A stretch of DNA of 64,000 nt from Daphnia pulex (GCF_021134715.1 NC_060025.1:4402001-4466000); one strand, 5' to 3'. Positions 38,275 through 55,200 are shown, counted from the first letter of the stretch. Numbers and translations: made by a program. The notes: generated by a model not told the origin, from the sequence alone.

Positions 38275-39504
38275 ATGAAGACTTTTTCTTTCATCTTGGG
38301 TCTACTCTTGTTTAATCTCTTCTTTAGCAAATACGATGCAGCCGCTGTGGGCAAAGGTGCCGTTGGATCGGGAGGTCGTGGTCGCGGAGGTAAGTTCGTT
38401 TAATGCCATTTCAAATGATAAAAAAAATGAATGAAGTAATCAATAATCAGTTGAGTAGCCTACATATTTTTAAGTTACATTAGAACTAAATGCTTTATTT
38501 CTAGTGCGGAACACGTTTTTTTTTTAAATAGAAATAAATTATGTTGCTTAATTAGTACCGTGTGAGTGGCAACAGCATTGCTGGAAATATCTAATTAAGC
38601 ATTGCTCTGCAACTTCTCCATCACTTAATAAGTTGATGCTATCTCGAATTGGTTTGTTAGTCAATATATGGATCGCGCTTTGTTAGATCGATTTTCATTA
38701 ATACTGAATATAGTAATAGAGATAGCTTACCGGATTTATTGCATTGCACGGCACGCCGAACGGTATCCGACGGTATCTCGTATATCTCGCACGAAATATT
38801 AATGTCACAAATATTTGAACGCTCACGGCAGGAATGAAACAAAAATCGGGCGGCGGTAGGAAAAGCGGGGGGTTGCCTATTTTAATAAGCAAAGACAACA
38901 GGCCGGGAGGAAAAGAATCTCTTTTAGAATCATCAGCCGGAGATGCCTATTACAATAATCCCAACGTGAGTTGAATCTTTTTCCAACCCACTGTTAATAA
39001 TGACTGATTTTTCCGAATCGAAATGAAATTGTTGATTCGTGCGTTATATAGGGAGCTTCGATTAAATACGCTTCCCATTTCGAGTCTGAATACATCTTGG
39101 GTCGAAAATTGTCATTCTATTGTAAAGCGCAGGGATTACCTCGCCCACGCATCACTTGGCTAAAAGACGGAATCGAATTGTACGAGCATCCATTCTTCCA
39201 GGTGGGTTCTTTCTCTTCAATCTGCGTATTTAAAGAGAACTGTTCATTTCTTTGTCAAGGAGATTAAAATTGTGGCACATTTTTACTCTAAAAAAGCCAC
39301 AGCCGGAAGAGTTTGTCTCATTCGTTGATTCTTTTTGTTCCACAGGTTCACGAGTTCAATGTGGGTAAAGACCAAATTACGTCCAAAATGGAGATCGATC
39401 CAACTACTCAGCGAGACTCTGGTTATTACGAATGTCAGGCTGATAATAAATACGCCGTCGACAAACGCGGATTTCGCACCGACTACACGCTAGACGTCTA
39501 TTAA
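38275..39504 (+). CDS. oig-4: Oig-4-like secreted single-immunoglobulin protein
   Basis: Four exons: 38275-38389, 38832-38965, 39052-39201, 39346-39504, giving 185 residues in frame. A signal peptide (MKTFSFILGLLLFNLFFS) is followed by a glycine/arginine-rich linker (GRGRGG...KSGGG). One Ig domain follows: first cysteine in KLSFYCKAQG, the tryptophan in PRITWLKDG, and the second cysteine in RDSGYYECQADN, ending at DYTLDVY. This arrangement and the core IDPTTQRDSGYYECQADNKYAVDKRGFRTDY match the one-Ig Oig-4 family. In C. elegans and Drosophila, Oig-4 proteins act near neuromuscular junctions in receptor clustering. There is no membrane anchor, so it should be secreted. Introns 2 and 3 flank phase-0 exon 3. 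Confidence 0.88.
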
Positions 39505-41194
39505 ACAACTCGTGCTGTTTGATTGAAATTCGGCATTTTTGCAAGTTACCTGCAACACCATCAACTGCAACACTTGTCATAATTTCTAAAACGAATACTA
39601 TTTATTCATCATATTGGCACCTCATTTCCAGATAAACCTTATAAATTTTCTAGTTATTGCTGGTTATAAAATATCTGTCTTTTTACATATTTTACCCTCG
39701 AGAGCCACATAAAGTCGCCATCCAATCTGTCTTCTTTTGCTAACTGTTATGCCTATACTATACGTCTATAGCTTTTATCAAAGCCCAAGGGATGCAGTAG
39801 TGGATCCGTCTGACTGCTGATGACCACAGTAAAAGTACACTCGGGAATTGGGCAGTCATTCAATATCTAACTGAACTCGTTTAATTTGTCGTCCGAGTCA
39901 ACCTTACTTTCACCATTCGTGTCGTAGCCATTTGTTTTCATCGTTGTTACACAGTTTATGTGCACCAGAAACTTTTGAACTCTTTTATACGTTGTCCTTG
40001 GAATTATACACACGGTTCTATACATGTACATCACTCACGCTGACACGCAACATAAAAAAGAGAACTTTTTCGCATGCAAAAAGTTGGCCGCCAAGAACGG
40101 AGAATCGAATCAATACAAACCCCATACCAAATGTGCAGTAGGGTATTAATAAAATCCGATAAAATCTTCTGGGGGTTCAGGATTATCCAGCGAGGTTTGC
40201 AACGATGGGGTCCTAACAGCGAATAATTATTGTGATCGCGTTGAACAATAACGACAAGAAATATATAAAATATACCGTAAAAACTGAATAAACATATTGA
40301 ATGTACATACGTATACTAGAAATCTAGGTTAAGTCGATGACGGTCCGCATTCGATCGCCCCGAGAACTTCTACCTAGAAACGATGTAACACGGCATACGG
40401 GTACGTAGGCAGTTTGGTAAGATTCAGACAAATTTATAAAACATGTTGTTAAGTGAAATAGGCCTAATTGTAACTTACAATGCTTACAATCAATTTAAAC
40501 ATTTTCGCAAATAAAAAAAAATTATAATCTGGCGCATGAATCTATGTATCCCGCAAAAGACGAGATACAAGAATAAATTTAAACTTGATTGTTATCACAT
40601 CACAGTATATAAAGCCTACTAGGAGTAAGGAAAAGAGAGATAGCCATCTTCCCCGTTGCTAATAAAGTCACCACAGAAAATCGATTTTATTCAATAACTA
40701 TAAAACTGTCAATTAATTGAAACGTACACATGTATGCCTTAAATTTGTTTTAAATAAAACCAATTTCTTGAAATAATAATAAATGTCAGCTCAAAGACAG
40801 CAAAAAGAAAAATTATTAATTTGTATTTTATTTACTTTAGTTTGCTTTTTAAATACGCAAGGACGTCATGAGGAATCAGACGGGAGAAGAAAGAATAAAG
40901 AACCCAACGACGGCTCGTTCTTCGTTGGTAACGCAGCGACCGAATCCACGGATGTTTTGTTGGTTCGTCATTTATTATTAAAGCAGAGAGGGCTCTATAA
41001 AACTATTGTTTTGACAGGTTTTAACGAGAGACGACTGAGAACCTTTTGAAATGTGTTGTGCTTGATATTTGGTAACTAAGGCAAAATGCAAAAGGCAAAA
41101 CACCTTTTTTTGCGAGCAGGGCCGGGATCCGCACCTCTTCTATCTTGCGTGTGTCCTTTTGAAAACATAATTAATCAAATTGCAAGATGTTACA
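39505..41194. other. Intergenic DNA with convergent 3' ends
   Basis: The Oig-4-like gene ends from the left and the FGFRL1-like gene ends from the right. I see no kinase-domain exons on the minus strand here, which matters for the neighbouring receptor. An 88-codon plus-strand frame at 40783-41049 begins with a signal-peptide-like stretch (EKLLICILFTLVCFLNTQG), but it lies where the FGFRL1-like 3' untranslated region is expected and has no other support. Confidence 0.5.
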
Positions 41195-43303
41195 TTATGA
41201 AAAAAAGGCAAAATACCTGCAATTAATCCGAATTAAAATGAATAGAGAAGCAATACATGTTATAACGATTGCTCCACTTACGGCCACCGCCGTAGAAGCT
41301 TGAGCCGTTAACCAATCATGATGAGATTCCATTTGGTTTCCATCATCTATGTATGGTTGTTTATAATGAGTAAAACACCGAATTAAAAAAAAGGTAACTT
41401 AAGTCAAAATTCATAATTTTACGTAAATAGGAGCCTACCTATAATGAGCCAGGAACTTTGAACGGATGTCCCGTATTTGTTTGTTACTAAGCAAAGGTAT
41501 TTACCGTCGTCTTCATGCGTGACGTTTTCAATCGAAAGAATTCGCCTATCTTTGCCACCGGAATAATCAACCTATTTTGTGTGACGTTTTTTTCAAAAAA
41601 TAAAACCAAAATAGCTAATTATTACCTTTTTACATTTAACCGTGTCACATTCGTGGACAAAAAGATCTGACCAGTCCCTTAATTAATTTACCGGTGGATG
41701 TAATAATTTGCGGTACTCATTCTAATTTTAGTTCGTTCTTTATTAAAATGGTCACTCAATTGTTAAACATGGATACGCTATTTTAAACTGCCTTAGCTCT
41801 TTTTTGTTCACTAGTCAACAGTAGTCCAGAAGACCATTCAATTTACTCGATTACCTAATACTAAATCAAACTATTACAATGAAACATTAAGTAGGGGCTT
41901 ACGTCTAATACTTCAAAGTATGGACTACTGTGAAGTGGCATCGAGTCACCGTTAGATCTATTATTGGCAGTCGCCTGACGTAACCATTCTACGGTAGACA
42001 GGCGATGATCCTGGGACGCCATGCTGCAGTTGAGGCGGGCAGTGTCCCCGATGCGAACTGTTATGTTCTGCATTCCTAGTAACTTTGGCTTCAGAGGGAC
42101 GTCTTTATTATTAATGACAGAAAAGAGACACATTATGAAGAATCTGCGGGCTTGGTATCAAGTTTGACTGACTATGTAGCTAAGATATATATTTACCCAG
42201 AACATTTAGCTGGAAGGTGAAATTCAAACTTTGGTCGTTGAGATCAGTGATAACACACATGTATTCTCCGGAATCTTGTTTTGTTATGGCTTCTAGTTTT
42301 AATGACCGCCCGCTCTTTTCTAATTTTGGCTGTACAATTTCTTCTCCATTTTTCCTCCAGTCGATCACCGACGTCGAATATAACCTATGATCTGATTTTT
42401 CAACAATCATACTGATTATTATTTCGAAATCGAAATTATAATTAGCCAATAGTAAATTTTACTACCGCGAGTCGGGCATTTCAGCGCTACAGTTTCCCCA
42501 GTACGTTTCACTATTATCTGTGGCTCCTTTCTACGTTCAAGTCGTCTAAACTTCGGAAAAGAATGAACGGGTCTAGCTTGAGAAGAAGAGCGGCCAACAA
42601 ATTCTTGCTGTGGTTGTTTTTCCTCTGATTGAAGTCCATCGCTCACAGGGAGTAATTCTCCAACTTCAGGATCTTCTAATACCTCGAGGGTGAAATTGCA
42701 CCAAGTTCTTGATTTGAATTTGGAAACAGATTCAACGGCACTAATATTGCGGTTCCGTCCTAGAGAGCGAATTCGAGGCCTTACTGCCCAAACTCCATCG
42801 TCTTCGGAGTGAACGTTGTCTATGCAGATCGTATTTCTTTAAATTAAAAACCAGTTAAAATTGGAAATTATAATGATTAGTGAATAATATTAAGCCTATT
42901 AAAATGTTTTATCGAAACAAACCGACGGATAGAGAAGCGCAATCGCCCGTGTATGGTCCTATCTACAAGGCTGCCATTCTGATACCACTCAACGCTAGAG
43001 TGGTTAAAGCCAGATTTTTTGAATTTTAATTTTCTTGGACAATGAAACATGGCGTCGTCTCCCTGATACACCTGGATTCGTCTCGGTTTGCCTATAAGAT
43101 TTATCAAGAATTTTAATATTTGTTCCACTTTATTACGTGTATTTAGTGTAAGTCTAATAAGACTATTTTAATACACAACATTTAAAGAACTTGCCTGTGC
43201 GATGATGAGCAGTATGGGCTAATGTCGATGAAACCCAAGCAGCCAGGGTTATCAAAACGAGAAGAAGAGACACGAACTGTGTGGTTCTAGGTAGTCTTTC
43301 CAT
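41195..43303 (-). CDS. FGFRL1: FGFRL1-like receptor: three Ig domains, TM, no kinase
   Basis: Seven exons, 5' to 3': 43303-43195, 43091-42923, 42836-42466, 42391-42197, 42102-41903, 41571-41439, 41346-41195. They give 442 residues in frame. Order of parts: signal peptide (QFVSLLLVLITLAAWVSS); Ig1 with FHCP and VEWYQNG; a linker; Ig2 starting FPKFRRLERRKEP with VALKCPTR, VIDWRKNGEE and DSGEYMCVI; Ig3 with ARLNCSM, VEWLRQA and EDDGKYLCLVTNKYG...SSWLII; a membrane helix (AVAVSGAIVITCIASLFILI); and an 11-residue tail RINCRYFAFFS. The Ig2-Ig3 pattern is that of FGF receptors. The stop comes just after the membrane helix, and no kinase exon follows. FGFRL1 is known as a kinase-less FGF-binding receptor. 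A GTATTT donor just before the final codons leaves a small chance of more exons. Intron 1 uses a GC donor. Confidence 0.8.
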
Positions 43304-45426
43304 GTTTCTATTTCGGTTTCGAACACCAGGTTGTAGTCAGTTGGCAGCGAAGATTATATTACCCAATAAATCACCACAATCCAAAAACTAATAAAGGTCC
43401 TTCCGATAATTTACTTCGTCCACGTTCAAGATTCAATTAGATTTCACGTCACGACCACCAAGAGCTATTTAATTATTAAGTCAGCAAATTGTAAACGTGC
43501 GTGTATAGAGGAAAGCCTAATCAGGTTCGACCAATTAAAAATTGAATGCTGCCATATGTGAGACGGGTCATCTCTCACGGTTACCAAATTGTATCACTTA
43601 TCAATTCGAAATCTAACACTGCTAAGCGGGGGGGGGGGAGTTAATTGGAAGGGAAACGATGTTTAACAGTTGCCGAGGGATCGTTGAGAGCTCCCATTAG
43701 CAAGCGATGAACTCGACTTCTGATTGAAGACTGAAGCTTTCCTCTGATCCTCGTCCACTTTTGAGTGGGCAATCATTGGACGAGTGGCGTGTAAATGCTG
43801 TCAAGCGCCAGAAAGAGATTGCAAGACGAATTTTTAGCGGTCGACATTTTCCACTCCTAAAAACAGGTCCAGATGTGTAACAAATGCTGCACAACAAGTA
43901 AAAAGCATGCAAACTTTTTAAACACTTCCCTTGCTGGTTGAGTCCGCTGTTACCATGTACTGTATAATGCCATAGCTTATATTCCTATCCTGTTTCGCCA
44001 TTCTGCTCATACAATTTGGCTTGTTATTTATTTACGTTAGAGCTTCTGGCGTAGGCCATTTCGTCAGAAAAAGCACTCACATCAGGTGTCAACTGTCTGG
44101 TGTGAAATTTCAGGAATAATGCCACCCAGCACTTGGAGCGCAACACGCGCGTTAGCTACTATTGAGACTATTTACAAAATATATGTTGTCACTAACGACC
44201 CATTGTTACACGCTCGGGTCAATTGGGGTACAAAATAGGTCTATCTTGTATAGTTGACATTTGAGTTCAAACTGTTCTTTGTTCTTTTTTATGGCCACTA
44301 ATAAAAATAACACATCAAAAGTGCCTACAAATTCTGAGGCTCACACTATTTAACCGAGAAAAGAAGAATTGGCAAATTCTTAAGTCGAGACCAAGAAAAA
44401 AAAAAAATTATTATAATTTAAGTGAATAAAGTGGGAAATAAATTCAAGGGACATACGTGAACTCCTATAGCTTCATGAAATGCGTCGTGTATTATCATCG
44501 GAGTTACTGTCTTTCACGCATAGTTTGATCGGTCCGTACAGTCTGGTTAAATTCTTGACAAGTTGAATTCTTCTTTAATGAAGAACAAAAAACCTTTTCC
44601 TATTCCATGATGTGCATGAGTGGAACATTCAGCTAAGCAAAGGCATATCCGGTGGTTAATAAGCACTGACAAATATGAAGAGACTATTTTTCATAATTGG
44701 TCTCAGCAGCCAAGCATTTGTTTATAAGGTTAAGGGGACGAAGGAGAAATAGATAGTGAGGGTCAATAGCTTATCACAAGGCAGAGATGGTAGTGGTTTC
44801 ACAGTAGTATGCTGATGCACTTGACATTGTTTTTCAATTGAAGCATACACATATGAAAGTTCCGATGTAGAAATTAAATTCAACTAAAAAAGGGGAAACC
44901 AATTTTTCAGAGAAAGGAGGGGGAAAAAAAACCACGACCGGGCGTAGGGCAAATAATATCGACCGTTGATGGAATGCCTTGCGCTGAAATTCTTCATCAG
45001 CTATTCACCTTTTCAACAAATACAGAATTAAACTGGCTAATTTATCAAGCGTAATTTGTAAAGATAACTAGTATTGTGAAAAATGGAGCAGGTGCGGTTA
45101 AGTGGAACCCCCTTCTCCCCCTTCCCAACAACGTTCACTTAACTCGCTTTCAAAATTCACCCTCCACTGCAATATGACTACACTACAATTATGTGCGTAA
45201 CGTTCAAGAACCGTTATTTTTTTAAATACTGTTTCAAAGGTGCGTTTTCATCCCATCCGTTAGAATTTTATAATTCATGCTAGTAAAAGAACATTTTTAA
45301 CAATAGGAATCGCTTTCCCCCCCATAATTAACCACTGAATAAAAATGGATCACAGGTCACAGCAAACGGGATACGAGTGATAGTTACTTACTCATCTGTC
45401 TTGGACTGGTAGTTCTGTGAAAATCA
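43304..45426. other. Intergenic DNA
   Basis: Contains the presumed FGFRL1-like promoter near 43310-43450 and the kinesin-13 3' end near 45400. A poly-G run of about 10 lies at 43628. No further gene is supported. Confidence 0.5.
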
Positions 45427-48968
<3,542 letters not shown>

Positions 48969-50558
48969 TGTGGGGATGAAAAACGAGCACGAACACAGAC
49001 AAATTAACAAAACCTGTCAAATGGTAAATACTGAATCACTTCCGAATGAAGATGATCACAAATCAAGGATCTCAAAGATTGGGCGGTTAGGGTTAGTTGT
49101 TACAGCTTTGTGAAATTCAAAAAAAAAAATCGTGATAAAGGCGCAAAACCCCAAGAACTGTATTAATGTAGTCCCTCCTGTCAACCGGGGCAAATAGCAA
49201 CTGCCACTCGTGTTGGCTCTATAGATAACAATAGGTTGGCCACTGGCGGTCTACGGCGGCAACTTTTAAAACCGCGCCGTCTAGTGGAGACTATCCAGTC
49301 CACGCCCATCTCTGTTTGAATGATACTCGCTCGCCAACATATTCCTAATTTTAAGTGCCCCATTTTTTCAAAAGAAAACAAGCTTCCTCCACCCACCACA
49401 AGGGAAAATCTTCAGTAAGTTTCGCTGCATGACCAGTCTAGATTTGTCTGTGAATGGCGCTAGTGTTCCAAAAAAAATAAATATACAAAACCGACAAAAC
49501 CCTCTTTTTTTCCAGTAGAAAATCAATATGGTGCATTGACTTTTCTCGCGCGCATTAACTGTGCATGCCGCTAGCTTATTTCAGTTATTTCAAAGTAGAT
49601 CGTGGTTAAGATATTAAGTATTTAGGTAGGACGAACAACAAATTTTGAAGGAAAATGTTTTATTTTTTAAGGCTCTTGTTATGTTCTCATTCTCTTTAAC
49701 TTTTGGGAAAACTTGCCTGTGTAATATACAAATAGCCTGCTTTATCAATTTACTTGAAACAAGAAAATCAATTGTTTTTAAACCGTTAACTATCTAATTT
49801 TCAGTTAGTTCCGGAAATACTAGTTCAATTTCCCTTCGGAAATTCGTCATGAACACTGGATAATCTGGATTTTCTTGTTCAGCTACTTCAGTAGCCCTTT
49901 AGTTCACTAGCAGACAGCCAAACTATACAAGAAAAATGTTTGAACTGTATGTCTAGAGAATTTGATAATGGCTGAACTAATAATTGTGCAAAATAAATAA
50001 ATTGCAATATTTTCTATATCGGATACTGTAGTTCGAAATGCGCATAAATAATGTCTTTTGGTCTGCTATAGACTTTTAAGACTCTCAAAGAAACAAGACA
50101 AATTCAATCTTCTATTTCTCTGTAGCCTTTTGGTAAAAGAGACTAGATGGCGTAACTAGAGCCCGAGAGGCGAGACCAATGACAATGAATTCTTCTGTTA
50201 CTTTTACGCCAGTGGTGAGAAAAGATGCCTTCTCTCCAAAAGCGCTAACATTGGGATAACATGGAAATTAACAATATCCCGAACATTTATCCCGCTTTAA
50301 GCATTAGTTGTTCTTAAACTTAAGCGAAAATTTCACAATTCAGGGATATTTTTTTTTCTGTTAGGCCTACTCTTGTAAAAGGCATATACGAAATAGTCGC
50401 CATAGAAACGGACCCATAATTTCCCGTCGGCACGGCTACAAATTCAAACGCACAAACAGCCACTTCACGCTCGACACTCGGCGCAAATCGCGTTCGCTCG
50501 TTCGCTTTTGTTTCAGATAGGTTATCCACTAAAATAACTTCAAAACTAACCTAATTTG
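48969..50558. other. Kinesin-13 promoter and intergenic DNA
   Basis: Kinesin-13 transcription starts somewhere above 48968. The rest has scattered short frames without recognisable domains or splice structure. I see no RNA gene. Confidence 0.45.
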
Positions 50559-50776
50559 ATGACAAAATTACGAATAGTTCATTGGTTATTTTCCACAGCG
50601 ATTTCAGTATTGATGATGCATGTTTTGCCACTTGCCACCGATAGTTGCGTTGGGCGTACCATGCAGACGATGATGACTGTAACACATGACTGGAAAAAAA
50701 GCGATTCGAACGAGACAATTAATCCGGCGTACCTGTTTGGCACAAGCCATTTGTTATCACTTGAACTATATCCTCG
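50559..50776 (+). CDS. Candidate first exon of an unrecognised secreted protein
   Basis: The ATG at 50559 opens a 72-codon frame whose first 30 residues look like a signal peptide (LRIVHWLFSTAISVLMMH VLPLA). A polar region (DWKKSDSNETINPAYLFGTS) follows, and the frame ends at a strong donor CG/GTGAGT in phase 2. A second open segment with a donor lies at 51001-51169, but I could not join the two in phase. No family is recognised. Partial only. Confidence 0.35.
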
Positions 50777-51000
50777 GTGAGTTATAAAACGGAACTGTAT
50801 GCTGCCCCAAATAGATATTATAGTAATTCATTTTTCCTAAGCAATTTTTTTCAAGTATGATCCTTCTCCTGATTTAGGGCCTGTAATTGAAATCTGTTTT
50901 ATCAATGAAATTCAATGAGATAGTTCACACACAAAACTATTTGCGTAGGTTCTTTTAACAATATAGTTCGTAGTGAAAAGTTGACTGCGATTTCTGTACA

Positions 51001-51169
51001 GAAACAATTTCTTCTGATCGAACGGTATACTGGTCTTGTCACGTTTGTCGTTCTCTTCCACCGGTATCATCCCAAGTTCTTTACGTTCCGCATACGAGGC
51101 AACTTTTCAACAAGGATCGAATTTACAAACATCTTGAGACTGTTCTCGTTTTCCGATTAGAAATCAATG
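51001..51169 (+). CDS. Candidate internal exon of an unrecognised gene
   Basis: An open frame read from GAA at 51001 gives ETISSDRTVYWSCHVCRSLP and continues open to LVFRLEING, where a GT donor (AATG/GTATGA) follows. It may extend upstream in frame as DCDFCT, adding a CxxC pair. It could belong with the exon at 50559, but phase and acceptor are unresolved. Confidence 0.3.
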
Positions 51170-52250
51170 GTATGATAGGTACGCACCTACGAACTGGAGG
51201 TGTAACTAGGCAGAGCTAAGTGACCACGTACAGGCCAGGAAGTGATCGATTAAAAGTTCTTCCTTGGTTTAATAATACACCAAGTTCAAATTTGATTACC
51301 TAAAAAGCCTCTTTTTTTTCCCTCTTCAGCGCGTTCACCAGGTGCAATTCACAATCAAGTCAAAAGATAACTATTTTACTTATTTTCTACAACCTACACC
51401 TTCCCTATACCATCTTTATGTGGGGGGGGGGGGTTTAGGCTGATCTAAAAATATTCATACGACAGACGCATTACGGACTAAGACTGATGCGATTTGTCTA
51501 TGCTTCAATGTAAACAACGAAAGTGAATATTACTTGTACCGTACGTTGTTACATATTGTAGTATACTAAAAGTTGTAGAGAGAAAGCGCTAGGTCGCCAG
51601 AGGTCCGCAGTGAACCTGGCCCTGGCGACGCTAGTCGCCCAGCCGAATTCAAAAAAAAAAAAAAAAATTCTCCTTTTTGCAGTTGACGTCGCCATGGAGA
51701 CGGTTGGCGCCAATAGAATCCGTCGCTAGGGGGCAGCAGTCGAAAAATCCGGGGCTCTGCAGAAGGGAGGGAGGAATCATCTCGTTGGCCGTTCTGCGCC
51801 TTCGACAGTCGCCACTGTAACATCAGTCGGGTAACAGGCCGAATCCCAAGTTTCTGCCATCACAAGTTGAAACGCTCCCGCTCACAAGTTTTTGTTTGTT
51901 TTTGTGTGGCCGACTAGAGACAAGTCAGCTTTGGCAGTTTCTCCCCTCCATCCAGTTTAACGTGTTTTTGGGGGGGTAAAGAGAAAAAATATTAAAAAAA
52001 GACAGATACCATGTGAACGTCTAACGAATGTTGGTTGTAATACGTCGTGGTTGCTGAAAGTGCCTCATTAGATTATCGATCCCGCTGTGTGTGTTTGGCT
52101 GACTGTTCACTTTTTTTGAATAATAGAACTGACAAGAATTTCTCGTGAACCCAGTTTTCTTCCGTCATCATCATCTTGTTGTTCCCATGTCTTCTTCTGC
52201 GGTAGCCAAGTGAAGAATTTTGATAGAAAATCGTCAAAAAATCCATCATC
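51170..52250. promoter_or_regulatory. Upstream region and 5' leader of LRP4
   Basis: Contains a poly-G run near 51421-51433 and a poly-A run near 51649-51666. GC-rich segments near 51590-51800 may be the core promoter, and a pyrimidine/GT-rich leader precedes the ATG at 52251. No TATA element is obvious. Confidence 0.4.
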
Positions 52251-55200
52251 ATGTCCGTCTGGTCATCAGTCAGCGTCTCTCGCGTGATTCCCATGGCGGG
52301 CGGCTTGATGTTGCTGCTGCTGCTCTTGTGTCACTCTACCGGATGCGCCAATCTGACGCCAGGTAAATGATAATTCACTTTCTGGGCCTCGATCTAATCA
52401 CTTTGCCCCACTACTCAACTGTGTTTTTGCCTCGACGACGACGACAGAATGCTGCTTTGGCAATTTGCTGGGGCTCAATTCTCGTTGCTCAGTTTTTCTC
52501 TCTGTGTGTTAGAGCATTCGGAATGTATAAATACAACACCCTTGAATGGGTGCCAATAGTGTTGTGCGAGGCCCGTTGTGTGTGTGCTCTAATCGATTGC
52601 CAACAGTCGACCTCTCTCCCACGAAGAGTTGACCCCCTCTCGTCGACGAACGAAAAGAATTGAAGATGGAGAGACGCGTTGAAATAGATGATATGGCTCG
52701 AGCCTCGACTGCTACGAACGAGCGGCTTTATTGATCGACCGTCTGATGCACCAAGGGCTTCGTTTCGCCCATAACCCCCCTACGTCTCACCAAGCTTCCT
52801 GCCTCCGTCTTTACACTTTTATTCTTTCATTTTTCAGCAGACATTTACAGCGTGTGCACGATCGTGTGCTACTCTGGTGCCATTTTTCGAACCCCCCAGT
52901 TGTTTCGTCAACACAACAACAGTCCCGACGTGTTGTGTAATTGACCAGAGCACCTGGACGCAGCCGTGTCCAGCTGTTGATGACCCCCCCACATTTTTGT
53001 TCATTTCATGATTCCATTTTTAGCCTTACTTTTTATTTTCTCTTTTCCTTCTTGTTGTCTTATTAGAGACTAGACCAAATGGCGACACGACTGCACCACC
53101 GAAGCAAAAAGTGATGGCCCGTTGGAACCTAAGTGGTTTCGGCGGCAGGGCGGAGGCGACCGGATGGCGCCCTCATCTTCCTTGTTTTATTAGTATTATA
53201 TTTTTGCCAACCTTCAAAAAGGAGAGAAGAGGGAAAGAAGAAGAAGAAGAGGAAGAAGACAGTGGTCGTCAGAGATTAGAGACAAGAGGCTAGAAGAGAA
53301 TCTCCTTCGACGAGGGAAAGCTTTTAGTCTCCAAAGTAGGGGTCAGTGCGTGTGTGTAACGATGAAGGGCCTGTCCAAGAAAGAAGCCCCAACGAGGCCC
53401 CCGTCATTGATATTTCTTTTCCTTTTCCTTTTTTGTTTTGGGGTTTAAATGCCAGATTTCCTTGTCTTTCGTGAGGTCATTGATTTTGCCCATTAAAAAT
53501 AAATTCAGCAGGGGGTTGGATGGTGGGTTTTTGCCATGCCAGCCGCGAAGAAGTTTTCAACACCTTTGTACCAGTTTGGAACGTGTTTGTTAAAAACAAC
53601 TTCACATTGTTGCAACGTTTTCTTGCTGCTCGGCTCCTTATTTATAGACATCAACCAAACACAACTATAAAATACCTACTATTGTAGTAGTAGTAAGTAA
53701 TAGGAGGAGGCAGCAGCATGCAGCTAGCAGTCCTCCTTTTATCCCCCAAGGTCGGCGCCGGCTTTGCTCTTCAAACAATCAACCCCGCCCCTGTTGTGTG
53801 TGTGTGTGTGTTTCCCTCTTGTTCGACTTACCCGAGGGCTCAGAAGAACTATTAAAAAGAAAAGAAAAACAGACGAGAGAACTGGGCTGTTATTCCCTCA
53901 GCCTACCTACTTGTTTATGCTCATTTGTCTCTTTGAACAAATACTCTCTCTCTCTCTCTCCCACGTTTTTCTTTGTTCTCATTTCTTCCTCGTTCGAAGG
54001 AGAGAAAATAACGAAGAAAACGGGACCAATTTTTGTTCTTTCGTATGAAAATTTAAATGAACGTTCATTTATTTATTTTTAAAAATCTTATTTTGATGTA
54101 GATCCGTCTGAACCGTCCCGACCTGTTTTGAAAACGGCCCGTTTAAATGTGAATCAAACACGACTGGCTACTACTACGACGACGACAACGACAACGTTAT
54201 CTCCCACCGGAGCCAAAACGACCCAGACGCTTAACAGTGGCGGCGGCGGCTTGAAAATAGCGTCTAAACCCGACTGCAAGTGTCGACCCGAAGAGTTTAC
54301 CTGTTCTTCTTCGTCTACCGGTAGCAGCGGCGGCATTAGTAGCGCAGCCGGTACTAATAACAGTCGCCGTAAGGGACAACTGTCCTTCACTGTCAAGGTA
54401 GTTGCACTATTAGACCTCCATTAGCCCTAAATGTTTTCCTTTTTTCTTCTATTCTTCTTTTTTCTTCTTTTGTGTTTTTTTCTTTCGACTTTCAATGAGG
54501 CTTCTTCCCGGCTCTGCTTAATGACTCGAATTTCCGCGACCGCAACTGTGAACGTGACTCGGTTCACAAAAGACCGGCCCTCACTCCTCCCATCTCTTCC
54601 ACGCACTGGAATCCTTTCTCTTTTTATCTCACATTTTTCTTCGTGTGTCATCTTCTTCTTCTTCTTTCTTACTAACTTACCTTTTTCCCGTCTGCCAGTC
54701 GCTTATCGACTGGGAGTGGATTTTTCCAGCTTTTGGCTGGGCGCAAATCGCTGACTATTCCCTTTTTCCCGTTTATTGACTTTTTCTTCCATGTCATAAA
54801 AAGCGGAAGAAGAAGAAGAAGAAAGAAGAATTATTATTATTTTTTTTTTCTTCTCGTGAGAGAGAAGAATAGATGTAGTCAGGCCTACTTGTTCTTTTCA
54901 ACGTGTGTCTAGTGTGCACAGGAGCGGCTGCTGCTCCCTGTTAATAGAGTCGATAGAAAAGGAATTGTTCCGTGTTTGATTGAGTGGGACGGGCAAGGTC
55001 AGCTGACCGGAATCGCAACAGCTACTGATAGCCTGTATAACCTCATTAGTACCACGGAAAGCTAAAAGCCAAAAACTCCCAAAAGAACTAGAAAAAAAAG
55101 TCCCTCGTCCTCCTTCTCCGTCACCCATGTAAAACAAAACAAAATAAAATAAAATAAAAAGAAAGAGAATGTGAGTAAGAGAGAGAAATGGAGCGACGGA

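Noticed and set aside
40783-41049. 88-codon plus-strand frame with a signal-peptide-like start
   Set aside because: It lies antisense in the expected 3' untranslated region of the FGFRL1-like gene, is lysine/asparagine-rich, and has no splice sites, domain or promoter support.
49181-49399. Minus-strand frame near the kinesin-13 promoter
   Set aside because: Arginine/proline-rich with no recognisable motif and no flanking splice sites.
54128-54424. Threonine-rich frame as a separate gene
   Set aside because: It is exon 2 of LRP4, ending at the donor at 54397. The residues after that point are intron translation.
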